Below, in pieces: positions 35,384-44,961 of a stretch of 64,000 nucleotides of DNA (position 1 is its first letter; each line of letters opens with the position of its first letter). The translations under genes and the position numbers were made by a program. The notes under the pieces are model-generated. The model searched no databases. It saw only the letters and a list, made by a program, of their open reading frames with translations, and was not told the DNA's origin. Location of the stretch: positions 868,001 through 932,000 of the forward strand of contig CATOTJ020000003.1 in assembly GCA_951813525.2 (NCBI GenBank), in the 5' to 3' direction. This DNA is from Thermohalobaculum sp951813525 (GTDB lineage: Bacteria > Pseudomonadota > Alphaproteobacteria > Rhodobacterales > Rhodobacteraceae).

Positions 35384-36769
35384 CTAGTTAATGAAGACGA
35401 AGTAGCGGAAGAAATCGCCGCCAAAGACCGCGACGGCTCGGTTCCAAACACCGCTGTCGGCAATCGGACCATCGTCCAGGTAAGCGATCACGCCGGACCC
35501 GTGCGCCATCATGACCGGGTCAAAGGTCTGCGGCTGAAGGAACATCGCACGCAAGTCAAACCCCTGACGAAAGCGCCAATGGGGCAAAAGCATCTCACCC
35601 TTCAGCACTGCATCAAACGTGTCCAGGAACGCCATCCAACCTGCCAGCCGCTCTTGGTCGATGGGCAGGCTGCGAAAGATCCCGGTCTGTTTCGGGCTGG
35701 GCAGCCATTCGCGGGCATCGTCGGTTTCCGCAAGCGCCAGGTCCCACATCTGGCGGCTGAGGACGATCATCTGTTCGAGATGGGCGAGCGATCCGGCCAG
35801 GCGGTCTGCATCTTGGACAGGCCACCGCATCAGATGGACAAAGGCGACGATATCGGCAATCGAGCCATATTCAGCCGCATTCCGGATCGCCTGGATTTCA
35901 AGCACTTTCGCGTTGTTCTCGAACGCCCGATGTTTCGCGTCGCACTCTGAATCGACCTTGCCGTCGGTCCAGCGCTCGCAAGTCGGGCGCTGCGGCAATG
36001 ATTGTTGTAACTCGGCGACCCTGGCTCGCCCGTTCCGGGTGATGTCGTTCAGCACGGTCTGCGGGCGGAAGCTGTTCGGGAACAGCCCCTCGAATGTCGC
36101 ATGATAGGCGGCCTGCCAATCATGGGCCAAAAGGAAATCCGTCATCGCCATCAGCAAATGCGTGTAGGCGCGTAGCCAGACCGTATCGGTGCGGTCAAGA
36201 TCGGTGGTCCAGGCCCCGGGCGCGTCATCCATGCGAACCGGCCCGGCGACGGCACCAAATACTGCCAGCAATTGCTCGTTCGGCCCTATCTGTCCATCGC
36301 CATCCAGGTCCAAACGAACTTTTGAAAGATCAAGCGTGATCGCCAAATCACCGTCGACGCCGGCAAGAGTGACTTCGGCACGGGCCAAGTCATCGCCAAA
36401 ATCTGATAGGATCTGGCGCAGCGCCGCATAGGTCACAGGCTCGGGATCAAGGTTGTCCGGTACCGGCAGTCTGAGAAACGGAAGCCCAGCCATAGAAAGC
36501 GGCGCATATCCCGCTGACCCGTTGTTCAATCCATAGCGGTGGAAGTCCTGGATCATCCCTTCGACCCCACCCAAAAACTGCGCGATACCAAGGGCGGCAT
36601 TCGCGGCCGCATTGGATTGATCTGCGGCAATCGCCGCTTCTGCCAGCGCTGCCGCTTCGGCCGTTTTTCCGGCATAAAGTGCCGCGGTGAAGTCATCTTC
36701 AAACGCCGCCGCCGCAAGGCCGGTCTGACCAAGCCAAAGCGCGAGCACCAGTCCCAGAGTTCTTCGCAT
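35384..36769 (-). CDS. Exported protein with one EF-hand-like calcium loop, unknown function
   Basis: 461 residues from ATG 36769, preceded by GAGGTCGAG. Signal peptide about 1-22. An Ala-rich helical N-terminal region resembles a TPR. A complete 12-residue EF-hand loop, DLDGDGQIGPNE, sits around residue 145. The rest is helical and aromatic (TVWLRAYTHLLMAMTDFLLAHDW). Probably periplasmic and calcium-binding. Family not recognised. Convergent with pcaG, 16 bp away. Confidence 0.65.
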   Translation of the reverse strand: MRRTLGLVLALWLGQTGLAAAAFEDDFTAALYAGKTAEAAALAEAAIAADQSNAAANAALGIAQFLGGVEGMIQDFHRYGLNNGSAGYAPLSMAGLPFLRLPVPDNLDPEPVTYAALRQILSDFGDDLARAEVTLAGVDGDLAITLDLSKVRLDLDGDGQIGPNEQLLAVFGAVAGPVRMDDAPGAWTTDLDRTDTVWLRAYTHLLMAMTDFLLAHDWQAAYHATFEGLFPNSFRPQTVLNDITRNGRARVAELQQSLPQRPTCERWTDGKVDSECDAKHRAFENNAKVLEIQAIRNAAEYGSIADIVAFVHLMRWPVQDADRLAGSLAHLEQMIVLSRQMWDLALAETDDAREWLPSPKQTGIFRSLPIDQERLAGWMAFLDTFDAVLKGEMLLPHWRFRQGFDLRAMFLQPQTFDPVMMAHGSGVIAYLDDGPIADSGVWNRAVAVFGGDFFRYFVFIN

Positions 36770-36884
36770 CTCGACCTCTTTCCATCTGATCTGGAAGCAG
36801 TATCTCACATTCCGGACCCTGCGCCGACTGCAATAACAAGCAGCAGTTGCGCGGCGCCGACGAATCAGTACCGCTTGTCTCTTC

Positions 36885-37988
36885 ATGAACGGGAGCCGAT
36901 CCATGCCGAGCACAAAACCGACCCGGCACGATTCACGCCGCAGCGCCCGGCACACAAAGGCGGTCAACCTGGCACTACAGGGCGGCGGGGCGCACGGCGC
37001 CTTTACATGGGGGGTATTGGATCGCCTGTTCGAAGATGATCGCATCTGGATCGAGGCGATATCGGGCACATCGGCAGGCGCCATGAATGCACTGGTCGCG
37101 GCCCAAGGCATGTATGAAAATGGCGCAGAGGGCGCCAGGTCAAAACTGCACGCATTCTGGCAAGAGGTCAGTCGCACATCGCGCGGCTCACCAATTCAAC
37201 GTTCGGTCATGGCCCATCTGACCGGCAATTGGTCTCTGGATGACAGTCCGGGATTTCAATTCTTCAACATGCTGCAACGGGTGGCATCTCCGTATGATTT
37301 GAACCCATTGGGCGTGAACCCGCTGCGAGCCCTTCTCGAGAGCCAAGTTGACTTCAAGAAGGTTCGGGCCTGTCAGGATATGGACCTCTTCATTTCGGCA
37401 ACCAATGTCGAAACAGGGCGTGTCAGGGTCTTTCAGCGTGGCGAAATTACGCTGGAGGCAGCAATTGCGTCAGCCTGCCTGCCCTTCCTCTTCAAAGCGA
37501 TCGAGATCGACGGCCAACACTATTGGGATGGCGGCTATATGGGCAATCCGCCGCTGTTTCCGTTCTTTCACAACAGTCCTTCAGACGACATCGTGATCGT
37601 TCAGATCAATCCGGTCGTGCGCCCTGGCGTGCCGCGTTCGGCCCAGGACATTCAAGACCGGGTCTCGGAAATCACCTTTAATTCGGCGCTGCTGCACGAG
37701 TTGCGGGCGATTGATTTCGTCAGCCGCCTCAACAAGACCGGTCGCCTCGACCGGGGCGAGTACAGGGACATGAAAGTTCACATCATTCAGGATCGGCGAA
37801 AGCTGCGTGCGCTGGGCGCCTCGTCGAAACTGAACGCGGAATGGGCGTTTCTCGAACATCTGTTCGACATCGGTCGGGCCGCGGCGGAACGCTGGTTGGC
37901 GGCCCATTTTGACGACCTGGGCGTTCGGTCGTCCGTTGATCTCGGTGAAATGTTCCAAGGCGTCGGCATCCTGCCGGACGGAACCTAA
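36885..37988 (+). CDS. Patatin-like phospholipase
   Basis: 367 residues; a shorter start at ATG 36903 is also possible. Patatin fold: oxyanion hole LQGGGAHGAFTWGVLD (about 32-47), nucleophile GTSAGAMNA (about 61-69), catalytic Asp in WDGGYMGNPPL (about 217). Acts on phospholipid or acyl esters. Bacterial homologues often sit near PHA or fatty-acid genes. It stands alone on the plus strand here. Confidence 0.88.
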   Translation: MNGSRSMPSTKPTRHDSRRSARHTKAVNLALQGGGAHGAFTWGVLDRLFEDDRIWIEAISGTSAGAMNALVAAQGMYENGAEGARSKLHAFWQEVSRTSRGSPIQRSVMAHLTGNWSLDDSPGFQFFNMLQRVASPYDLNPLGVNPLRALLESQVDFKKVRACQDMDLFISATNVETGRVRVFQRGEITLEAAIASACLPFLFKAIEIDGQHYWDGGYMGNPPLFPFFHNSPSDDIVIVQINPVVRPGVPRSAQDIQDRVSEITFNSALLHELRAIDFVSRLNKTGRLDRGEYRDMKVHIIQDRRKLRALGASSKLNAEWAFLEHLFDIGRAAAERWLAAHFDDLGVRSSVDLGEMFQGVGILPDGT

Positions 37989-38255
37989 AGCATCCCGACC
38001 CGATAGGCGCGTTTTAATCGCGCTAAATCCGTAACTGACTGCATCCTTGTCGCGCCGGACCGGCTCGGTCAGGCTGGGAATACGCTCCCGGGCTTCTTTG
38101 GCCCTCAAATATCCCGGGGGTTTGCGCGCGGAGCCACCATTGCCGCAAATCCGTCCCTGATTACCCTACATCAGCCTGGCGATAGTCCACACCACACCGC
38201 TGGTCTTGCTCCATTCCGCATGGCACCTTCAGACGAATACGAAAGGGAGGCCGCC

Positions 38256-39908
38256 ATGGCAGACGGACAAAGTCAAACATCCCGTCAGGGGCGATCTGCT
38301 GTCCCTGACCGCGCCGATGTCGTGGTTGTCGGCGCCGGGTTCGCGGGTATGTACTTGATCAAGTTGCTCCGCGATCGGGGCATGGACGTTGTCGCGCTCG
38401 AGGCCGGATCGGGGGTTGGCGGGACCTGGTATTGGAACCGCTATCCCGGCGCACGCTGCGACATCGAATCGGTCCAGTATTCGTTACAGTTCGACAAAGA
38501 GCTCGAGCAGGAATGGAATTGGTCCGAGCGCTACTCTCCGCAGCCCGAAATTCTGGCCTATGCCGAGCATGTGGCCGATCGCCACGATATCTGGCGCGAT
38601 GTCTGTTTTGATACCTTCGTGACTGACGCAGTCTGGGACGGCGCTGCGAATGAATGGAAACTGACGACCAAGGCCGGCGCCGCGATACGCGCCCCATTCT
38701 GTATTTTTGCGACCGGATGCCTTTCGGTCCCCAACAAGACCCGTTTTCCCGGTGAGGAAACATTCAAGGGGCCGATTTACCGGACCGGGCGCTTGCCCCA
38801 TCAGGATGTGAGTTTCGACGGCCAGCGGGTCGGCGTGATCGGCACGGGATCGTCGGCGATCCAATCGATCCCGATCATCGCCGAACAGGCCAGCGAGCTG
38901 TTCGTGTTCCAGCGCACGCCAAATTATTCGATCCCTGCCCACAACGCGCCGATCGATCCGGACTATGCTGCGGCGATCAAAGCCGACTATGCTGGCCTGC
39001 GCGCCCGTCAACGCGAAGGGTTCGCGGCAGCGGACTTCGGCGGTGTTCCGCAATTCAACACAACCGATCACACAGCGGGTCAGCGCCGGGCAGAATATGA
39101 TCGGCGCTGGATAACCGGAGGTCTGGGTTTTCTGGCGGGCTATGCCGATGCGATGTTTGATCCAGGCGCAAATCAGGATGCGGCCGAGTTTGTTCGCGGA
39201 AAGATCCGCGAAACCGTCAAAGATCCGGAAACCGCCGAATTATTGTGCCCGTCCAACACGATCGGCTGCAAGCGTCTGTGCGTCGATAGCCGGTACTTCG
39301 AAACCTACAACAAAGCGCATGTGCATCTTGTCGATGTGTTCAGCAACCCGATCGAACACATCGACCAAACGTCGATCCATACGGGCGGAATGTCCTTTGA
39401 AGTCGATGCGATCGTCTTCGCCATCGGGTTCGACGCAATGACAGGGGCCTTGCTGCAGGTCGATATTCGAGGACGCGATGACCGCGCGCTGCGCGACGAA
39501 TGGGCCGATGGACCACGCACTTACATGGGCCTGTCCATGGCGGGATTCCCCAATCTGTTCACTGTGACCGGCCCCGGCAGCCCATCGGTCTTTACCAATA
39601 TGTTGCCGTCGATCGAACATCACTGCGAATGGATCGCTGCCTGCATAACGGCCCAGCCGGATGGCGGCGTGATCGAAGCACGGGAAGACGCCCAGGCCGA
39701 GTGGTCGGCCCACAATCTGGAGGTTGCGGGCGCCCACCTGCGTTCCTCGTGCGCATCCTGGTATACCGGCGAAAACATTGCCGGAAAACCCAAGGTCTTC
39801 ATGCCCTACATCGGCGGATTTCCGGCCTATCTGGAATTCGCCGACTCTGTCGCCTCCAATGGCTATCAAGGTTTCGACCGCCGAAAGGACCAATCCACCA
39901 CACCATAG
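38256..39908 (+). CDS. FAD-dependent monooxygenase, Baeyer-Villiger/cyclohexanone type, with variant fingerprint
   Basis: 550 residues from ATG 38256, with AAGGGAGG upstream. Two Rossmann motifs are present (VVVGAGFAGMYL, about 24; GVIGTGSSAIQSI, about 200), as is the group motif GGTWYWNRYPGARCD. The BVMO fingerprint F-x-G-x3-H-x3-W-P reads FKGPIYRTGRLP here: the His is Arg and the Trp is Leu. It may therefore be a related N-hydroxylating or divergent enzyme rather than a standard BVMO. Precedes a P450 gene in the same direction (122 bp gap), suggesting joint oxidation of a hydrophobic ketone or terpenoid (inference). Confidence 0.8.
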   Translation: MADGQSQTSRQGRSAVPDRADVVVVGAGFAGMYLIKLLRDRGMDVVALEAGSGVGGTWYWNRYPGARCDIESVQYSLQFDKELEQEWNWSERYSPQPEILAYAEHVADRHDIWRDVCFDTFVTDAVWDGAANEWKLTTKAGAAIRAPFCIFATGCLSVPNKTRFPGEETFKGPIYRTGRLPHQDVSFDGQRVGVIGTGSSAIQSIPIIAEQASELFVFQRTPNYSIPAHNAPIDPDYAAAIKADYAGLRARQREGFAAADFGGVPQFNTTDHTAGQRRAEYDRRWITGGLGFLAGYADAMFDPGANQDAAEFVRGKIRETVKDPETAELLCPSNTIGCKRLCVDSRYFETYNKAHVHLVDVFSNPIEHIDQTSIHTGGMSFEVDAIVFAIGFDAMTGALLQVDIRGRDDRALRDEWADGPRTYMGLSMAGFPNLFTVTGPGSPSVFTNMLPSIEHHCEWIAACITAQPDGGVIEAREDAQAEWSAHNLEVAGAHLRSSCASWYTGENIAGKPKVFMPYIGGFPAYLEFADSVASNGYQGFDRRKDQSTTP

Positions 39909-40030
39909 GCGCTGACGTCCTGACGCAACGGCAGGTGGGCGATTGGCTTTTCGACACCCGATTGGCGGTCTAGAATGCTGCTAACGCGCGGCGGCCTATG
40001 CTCGCCGGACAAAGTCAGCGGAGCGAGACG

Positions 40031-41284
40031 ATGCTAGATTTCACCCCTGCCTTGGAAGCAGCGCGTGCCGACGCCATGGCGACGCCGCTTGACCGCATAG
40101 ATGTCTCTCAACCAGAAGCGTTCCAGTCGAATACGCATTGGCCCTATTTCGACCGGTTGCGGGCCGAGGCGCCGGTACACTTCTGCGCTGAAAGCGCGTT
40201 TGGCCCCTTTTGGTCCGTGACCCGGTGGGCGGACATCATGACGGTCGAAACGAATCCGAAAGTCTTCTCATCGTTTCCAAATATCGTGATCGGCGACGCT
40301 GATGATGGGTTGCGGCTGCCGAGTTTCATCGCTGCTGACGAGCCGTGGCATTCGCGCTGGCGCAAACCGGTGATGCCGGGTGTCGGCGGCGACAGGCTGG
40401 GTGAGTTGGAGGTGCTGATCCGCAAGCGGGTCGGCGTCATCCTGGACGGGTTACCGCGAAATGAGACATTCAACTGGGTCGATCATGTTTCGATCGAGTT
40501 GACCACACAAATGCTCGCGACATTGTTCGACTTCCCGTGGGAAGATCGTCACCTGCTGACCTATTGGTCTGAACTTGGCACATCCTCGCCCTTCGTCGGT
40601 GCCGATGTCATGCCGGAGGAGGAACGCCGCCAAGGACTGAACGAGTGCCTGCAATATTTCATGCAGCTTTGGCACGAGCGCAAAGCGGCGCGACCAGCGC
40701 TCGATTTCCTGTCACTGATGGCCCATCACGACGATACTCAGGAGTTGATGGAAAAACCGTACAAGCTGCTTGGCAACCTGATCCTGCTGATCGTCGGCGG
40801 GAATGACACGACCCGAAATTCCATTTCGGGCGGTCTGGTGGCCCTGAACGAGAACCCCGCACAATACCAAAAACTGCGCGACGACCCGTCGGTGATTCCG
40901 AATATGGTCGCCGAGATCATTCGCTGGCAAACGCCATTGGCGCATATGCGCCGAACCTGTATGGAAGATTTCGAATTGGCCGGTCAAACGATCAAGGCGG
41001 GCGAAAAAGTCGTAATGTGGTACCTGTCCGCCAACCGCGATGATGCAAAGTTCGAAGACCCTTATTCCTTCGACATTACGCGCAAGAATGCCCGGAATCA
41101 CATGTCGTTCGGCTTTGGCATCCACCGATGCATGGGCAATCATGTCGCCGAAATGCAGCTGAAGATCCTTTGGGAAGAAATCATGAAACGGTTCGACAAT
41201 ATCGAGCTGGCCGGAGAGCCGGTTCGGACCAAATCGAACTTCGTCTTAGGTTTTACGGATGTTCCGGTCCGCATCGCCGGTTAG
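40031..41284 (+). CDS. Cytochrome P450
   Basis: 417 residues, soluble bacterial class I type. I-helix GGNDTTRNSISGG, the E-x2-R pair in AEIIRWQTPLAHMRRT, and the heme-ligand loop FGFGIHRCMGNH are all intact. The HMRRT and GGNDTTRNS wording resembles CYP153-like alkane/terpenoid hydroxylases, but the subfamily is not certain. No ferredoxin or ferredoxin reductase is adjacent. Start ATG 40031; a longer frame to 39998 has no ribosome site. Confidence 0.92.
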   Translation: MLDFTPALEAARADAMATPLDRIDVSQPEAFQSNTHWPYFDRLRAEAPVHFCAESAFGPFWSVTRWADIMTVETNPKVFSSFPNIVIGDADDGLRLPSFIAADEPWHSRWRKPVMPGVGGDRLGELEVLIRKRVGVILDGLPRNETFNWVDHVSIELTTQMLATLFDFPWEDRHLLTYWSELGTSSPFVGADVMPEEERRQGLNECLQYFMQLWHERKAARPALDFLSLMAHHDDTQELMEKPYKLLGNLILLIVGGNDTTRNSISGGLVALNENPAQYQKLRDDPSVIPNMVAEIIRWQTPLAHMRRTCMEDFELAGQTIKAGEKVVMWYLSANRDDAKFEDPYSFDITRKNARNHMSFGFGIHRCMGNHVAEMQLKILWEEIMKRFDNIELAGEPVRTKSNFVLGFTDVPVRIAG

Positions 41285-41372
41285 CTTGTTGCGCCAATCG
41301 TCGTGATAACTGCGCTTGTGTTGCGATGCGCGTAGCGCACCGTTTGCAATACTGACAACGATGGGCGTCGAA

Positions 41373-42146
41373 TTAGCCGAGGCCAATCCGTTGGCGGATC
41401 GCGTCATCGCCCAGCCTGACTTCTTCACCGGCAAATTCTCGTCCCGCTGGTCCGGCCAGCCACGCGATAGCCTTCGCGGGCCATTCGGGCGGAATGTGGG
41501 CGGACCAATCCAACTGTGAGACCGGGTTGAGCCCGGAGGAGGAGATTGCCTCCTGCATATAAGTTGCGACCGTCCCGGGAGAGAGGCCGACAACCGTCAC
41601 GCTGTCCCCGGCTTCGAGATGGGCGCAGCGGGTCAGCATATGTGCCGCGGCCTTGGCGGAACAATAGTGGGACCATGCCTCTAACGGGCTGTGCGCCGCA
41701 CCGGACGAGACATTGATGATTGCGCCTCCAACGCCACCGCCCTCCGCCTGGCTTTGCATGATCGGCAAGGCCGCGCGCAGACCGAAATAGACACCAAGAT
41801 AGTTGATTTCCGTCGCAGCGGCCCATTCGTCGGGGTCCGAGGTGGTGAGGTGCCCAATCGGGTCGATGACCCCGGCATTTTGAACCAGAACATCCAGTCG
41901 CCCGAATTCGGTCAGCGCGCGTTCGACCAATGCGTCGACCGACCCATTGTCGGCGACATCGGTTGCCATCGCGATGCCAATACCGCCGCCGTCGCGGATC
42001 TGTCCTGCGATGGTTTCAATTTGGTCGGTCGTTCGCGCCGCCAACAAGACCTTGGCTCCCTGAGCCGCCAATTCCAGAGCCGTCGCGGCCCCTATCCCAC
42101 GGCTGGCGCCTGTCACGATCGCGGATTTACCTGTCAGTTCGGTCAT
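41373..42146 (-). CDS. Short-chain dehydrogenase/reductase
   Basis: 257 residues, classical SDR. NAD(P) motif TGASRGIG, NAG at about 90, catalytic Ser in NVSSGAAHS and Y-x3-K in HYCSAKAA. Substrate unknown; its position beside a P450 and a flavin monooxygenase suggests alcohol/ketone conversion in the same catabolic set. Followed upstream by a TauE/SafE gene 14 bp away on the same strand. Confidence 0.88.
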   Translation of the reverse strand: MTELTGKSAIVTGASRGIGAATALELAAQGAKVLLAARTTDQIETIAGQIRDGGGIGIAMATDVADNGSVDALVERALTEFGRLDVLVQNAGVIDPIGHLTTSDPDEWAAATEINYLGVYFGLRAALPIMQSQAEGGGVGGAIINVSSGAAHSPLEAWSHYCSAKAAAHMLTRCAHLEAGDSVTVVGLSPGTVATYMQEAISSSGLNPVSQLDWSAHIPPEWPAKAIAWLAGPAGREFAGEEVRLGDDAIRQRIGLG

Positions 42147-42160
42147 GGGAAATCCTTACA

Positions 42161-42907
42161 TCAAAGGGACGTTGCACCGGCCCAGACGAGGCGTAGTGCG
42201 AGAACGACCAAGATGGTCTGCAAAGCGGTCTTGAACACTTTCTCATCGATCTTCATCAGCAGCCGCTTGCCGATAAGCGTGCCGACAAAGCCGAGCGCGA
42301 TCATCCCCGCGATCAGCGCCAGATAGGGGGCAAATGCAAATCCCAGGAACCCAAAGGCCACGACCTTCAGGCCGTGCTGCGCGGTCATGCACGCGGCATG
42401 CGTCGCGACATGGCGCATCTTCTCGAACCCAAGGGTTCGGATATAGGCCGCCACAAACGGGCCTGTCGCCCCAAAGAACATGGTCAACAGTGAAGAGAAT
42501 CCTCCCGCAACCCATGCAGAATGGCGCAGGAATGCAGGCGGCTTGAAGAAGATGGTCCAAAGAATGAACAATCCGACGGCGATTTGGATAATGGCAGGCG
42601 GTAATTCGAAAACGACCAGCCCGCCGATGATGATACCGACGATCGTGCCGATCAAAAAGACAATCAACGTCGGGCCGTCGATATAGGCGCGCATTATCGC
42701 CGTACGCCCCGCATTCGAACCCAGTTGAACAACGCCATGAACCGGGATCAGCGCCGCGGGCGGCAGCAGAGATGCAAGGACTGCCAGCACCACAACCCCG
42801 CCACCGATGCCGAAGGCAGCCGTGGTAAAAGAGCCAAGAAAACTGATCGCGACCAATGCCGCGGCGACGGTCACACTCATCTCGGGCGGCAAAAGGGTTT
42901 CGATCAT
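42161..42907 (-). CDS. Sulfite exporter TauE/SafE family permease
   Basis: 248 residues with about seven to eight hydrophobic helices. The family pattern GIGGGVVVLAVLASLLPP and the internal repeat GATGPFVAAYI can be read. Members move sulfonates, sulfite or organic acids across the inner membrane. Probably co-transcribed with the SDR downstream. Confidence 0.85.
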   Translation of the reverse strand: MIETLLPPEMSVTVAAALVAISFLGSFTTAAFGIGGGVVVLAVLASLLPPAALIPVHGVVQLGSNAGRTAIMRAYIDGPTLIVFLIGTIVGIIIGGLVVFELPPAIIQIAVGLFILWTIFFKPPAFLRHSAWVAGGFSSLLTMFFGATGPFVAAYIRTLGFEKMRHVATHAACMTAQHGLKVVAFGFLGFAFAPYLALIAGMIALGFVGTLIGKRLLMKIDEKVFKTALQTILVVLALRLVWAGATSL

Positions 42908-43055
42908 GCAAGGCCCTTTTGCCGAGATGAGATGATCGGTTCAGATGTAACGCCCGGCCACGCAAAAATGAAAACGGGCCCGCGCTCGGTGCGGACCCTC
43001 TTTCATAGCGGGCCGGCCAGGCAGGTGCCCGGCGTCCCGTTCAAGCCTTATAGCC

Positions 43056-43352
43056 CTAGCGTTCGGCGTTTGCCGCCGCGTCTTTTTTGGAACGGTAACC
43101 TTCGGTCGAAGCACCGATGATATTGCCGTTCGAAGCTTTGCGGCGCCAGCGATGCTCGCCGCGCTTGTCCTTATAGAATTCCCATTTGTCCGTGGCGACA
43201 TGACCGCGATTCATATTCTTTTCGCAGTCCGCCTTCTTGGTGTAGCCTTCCGACGATGCACCAACGATCTGTCCGTTGGTTGCAGTACGCCGCCAACGGA
43301 ATTCTCCGCGTTTGTCCTTGTAGACTTCAAACTTGTCTTTTTCGCCAGCCAT
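43056..43352 (-). CDS. YegP-like protein with two DUF1508 repeats
   Basis: 98 residues made of two tandem copies of the same module: FEVYKDKRGEFRWRR with GQIVGASSEGY, then WEFYKDKRGEHRWRR with GNIIGASTEGY, each followed by a Lys/Ala/Asn-rich helix (KKADCEKNM, KKDAAANAE). The family is small and widespread, with no settled function. Gene stands alone. Confidence 0.92.
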   Translation of the reverse strand: MAGEKDKFEVYKDKRGEFRWRRTATNGQIVGASSEGYTKKADCEKNMNRGHVATDKWEFYKDKRGEHRWRRKASNGNIIGASTEGYRSKKDAAANAER

Positions 43353-43525
43353 GGGTGTCCCCCTTGTTCCTGGTCAGTTTGTGATACGCCCCCGATGCCC
43401 TATTCCGGGCTGTTCCGAAGTCTCCACCAATAGCATCAGCGCCGTGTGCATCAAGCAGAAGTCGGCCTCATCGCCTGGAAAAACGCAAACGTTAGCGGCA
43501 GCGCACCATCTAGAGTTGCGTTCCG

Positions 43526-44830
43526 TCAGCTTTCGCGATGCGCGATTGTCAGGATAAGACCTTTCACATCCTCTTTCGCTTCGCGTCGCAGAACCTCTTC
43601 GCGGTTATGAGCGATCGATAACCCGGCATCCGAAATGACCTGATGCAAATAGGCGCGCGAATGACAATAGCGGCCATGGTTTTGCAGCAAATAACCGGTT
43701 TCCGGTCGCGCATCGCCCGCGTCTTCGAAGGTCGCAATCAACGCTCCTCCAGGCGCCAGCGTTCGTGCCATCTCTGTCATCAGTGCGGAAAGATCGCCCA
43801 GATAATTGAGCGTATCTGCCGAGATAGCCAAGTCGACCGACCCATCTTCGCGTGCCGCAAGAAAGCGCACAAGTTCTTCCTCGTGAAGTTCATGGTAGGC
43901 CTCGACATCGGCGGCCTTCATCAACATCTTTGGTGAAAGGTCGATACCGATCAGCCTCTCGCAGTGCTCGGAAATCAACGGGCCGCACAGCCCGGTACCG
44001 CATCCGAGATCGAGAACACACTTCGCAGTTGGCTTACCATTTTGCCAGGCCGCGACATCTTCGGCCACCAGTTCCGGCGCGCGATACTTCAACGCGTGAA
44101 GCGCGTCGTCAAAGCTCTTGGAGAAGCTGTCGAAATGGATACGCACATACTCTTCCGGGACCTTGTCCGATGCTTCGCCTTTGATCGAGGCGATGTGATG
44201 CAGCGTCACCGGATCGTCCGGGTGCTTTTTGAGATGGCGTTCCAGATGACGCAATGCAGCCTGATCACGGCCCAGTGCGCAAAGGGTTCGCGCATGCCAA
44301 ACAGCGTTCAGTTCCGGATTAAGTCCCTGGTCAACGCATTTCTCAAAAGCCTCCGCCGCGTCATCCAAACGCTCGGTCGCCAAATAGCTGATCCCCAGAT
44401 TGTGCCAGACATCGGAATTGTTACCGTCCAGCTGTGCGGCCTGTTCCAGCGTCTCGATCGCGTCGTTAATCTTTCCGATGCGGCGCAACAAAACGCCGAA
44501 ATTCCGATAAGTTTCAGCGTGAAGCGGGTCGACCGCGATTGCAGCCCGATAGCATTCAGCCGCCTCGCCAGGTTTGCGCGCGGTCAACAACATACTGCCC
44601 AGATTGCAATGTGCGGCCGCGTTTTCGCTGTTGACCGCCAATGATTTGCGCACGGCAGTGATGCCTTTTTCGGTATCGCCAACCTGATGCATCAGAAGGC
44701 CGAAAAAATGAAGCGCATCGGCGTTTTCGGGCTCGACCTTCAGAACCGAACGATAAGCCTCGGCAGCAATTACGTGCCGTCCCTTTTGATGAGCGGTCAT
44801 CCCGGCCTTCAGCCGTTTCGAAACATTCAT
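43526..44830 (-). CDS. TPR-repeat and SAM methyltransferase fusion protein
   Basis: 434 residues from ATG 44830. About six TPR units cover residues 5-210 (for example AAEAYRSVLKVEPENADALHF, then NLGSMLLTARKPGEAAE). A Methyltransf_11-type domain follows, with motif I VLDLGCGTGLCG (about 272-283) and LAPGGALIATFED. The TPR part probably recruits a partner or substrate. A longer frame to 44941 runs through a 17-bp tandem repeat and is unlikely to be the true start. Confidence 0.85.
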   Translation of the reverse strand: MNVSKRLKAGMTAHQKGRHVIAAEAYRSVLKVEPENADALHFFGLLMHQVGDTEKGITAVRKSLAVNSENAAAHCNLGSMLLTARKPGEAAECYRAAIAVDPLHAETYRNFGVLLRRIGKINDAIETLEQAAQLDGNNSDVWHNLGISYLATERLDDAAEAFEKCVDQGLNPELNAVWHARTLCALGRDQAALRHLERHLKKHPDDPVTLHHIASIKGEASDKVPEEYVRIHFDSFSKSFDDALHALKYRAPELVAEDVAAWQNGKPTAKCVLDLGCGTGLCGPLISEHCERLIGIDLSPKMLMKAADVEAYHELHEEELVRFLAAREDGSVDLAISADTLNYLGDLSALMTEMARTLAPGGALIATFEDAGDARPETGYLLQNHGRYCHSRAYLHQVISDAGLSIAHNREEVLRREAKEDVKGLILTIAHRES

Positions 44831-44851
44831 GGCTGGCTCCTTCATCCGCCG

Positions 44852-44909
44852 CGCAGGCGCAATGGTCGCGCAGGCGCAATGGTCGCGCAGGCGCAATGGT
44901 CGCGCAGGC
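44852..44909. repeat. 17-bp tandem repeat, 3.4 copies
   Basis: The unit CGCAGGCGCAATGGTCG repeats exactly at 44852, 44869 and 44886 with a partial fourth copy. It lies in the 5' leader of the TPR-methyltransferase gene (which starts at 44830 on the minus strand), between it and the convergent-neighbour SDR gene end. Confidence 0.9.
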
Positions 44910-44961
44910 TGCCGCACTGGGCAAGGGGTGTTCAAGATCATTCGTCCGATGACCCGGCGCG

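Noticed and set aside
44852..44909. Repeat array considered as a CRISPR
   Set aside because: The 17-bp units are directly adjacent with no spacers, and no cas genes are near.
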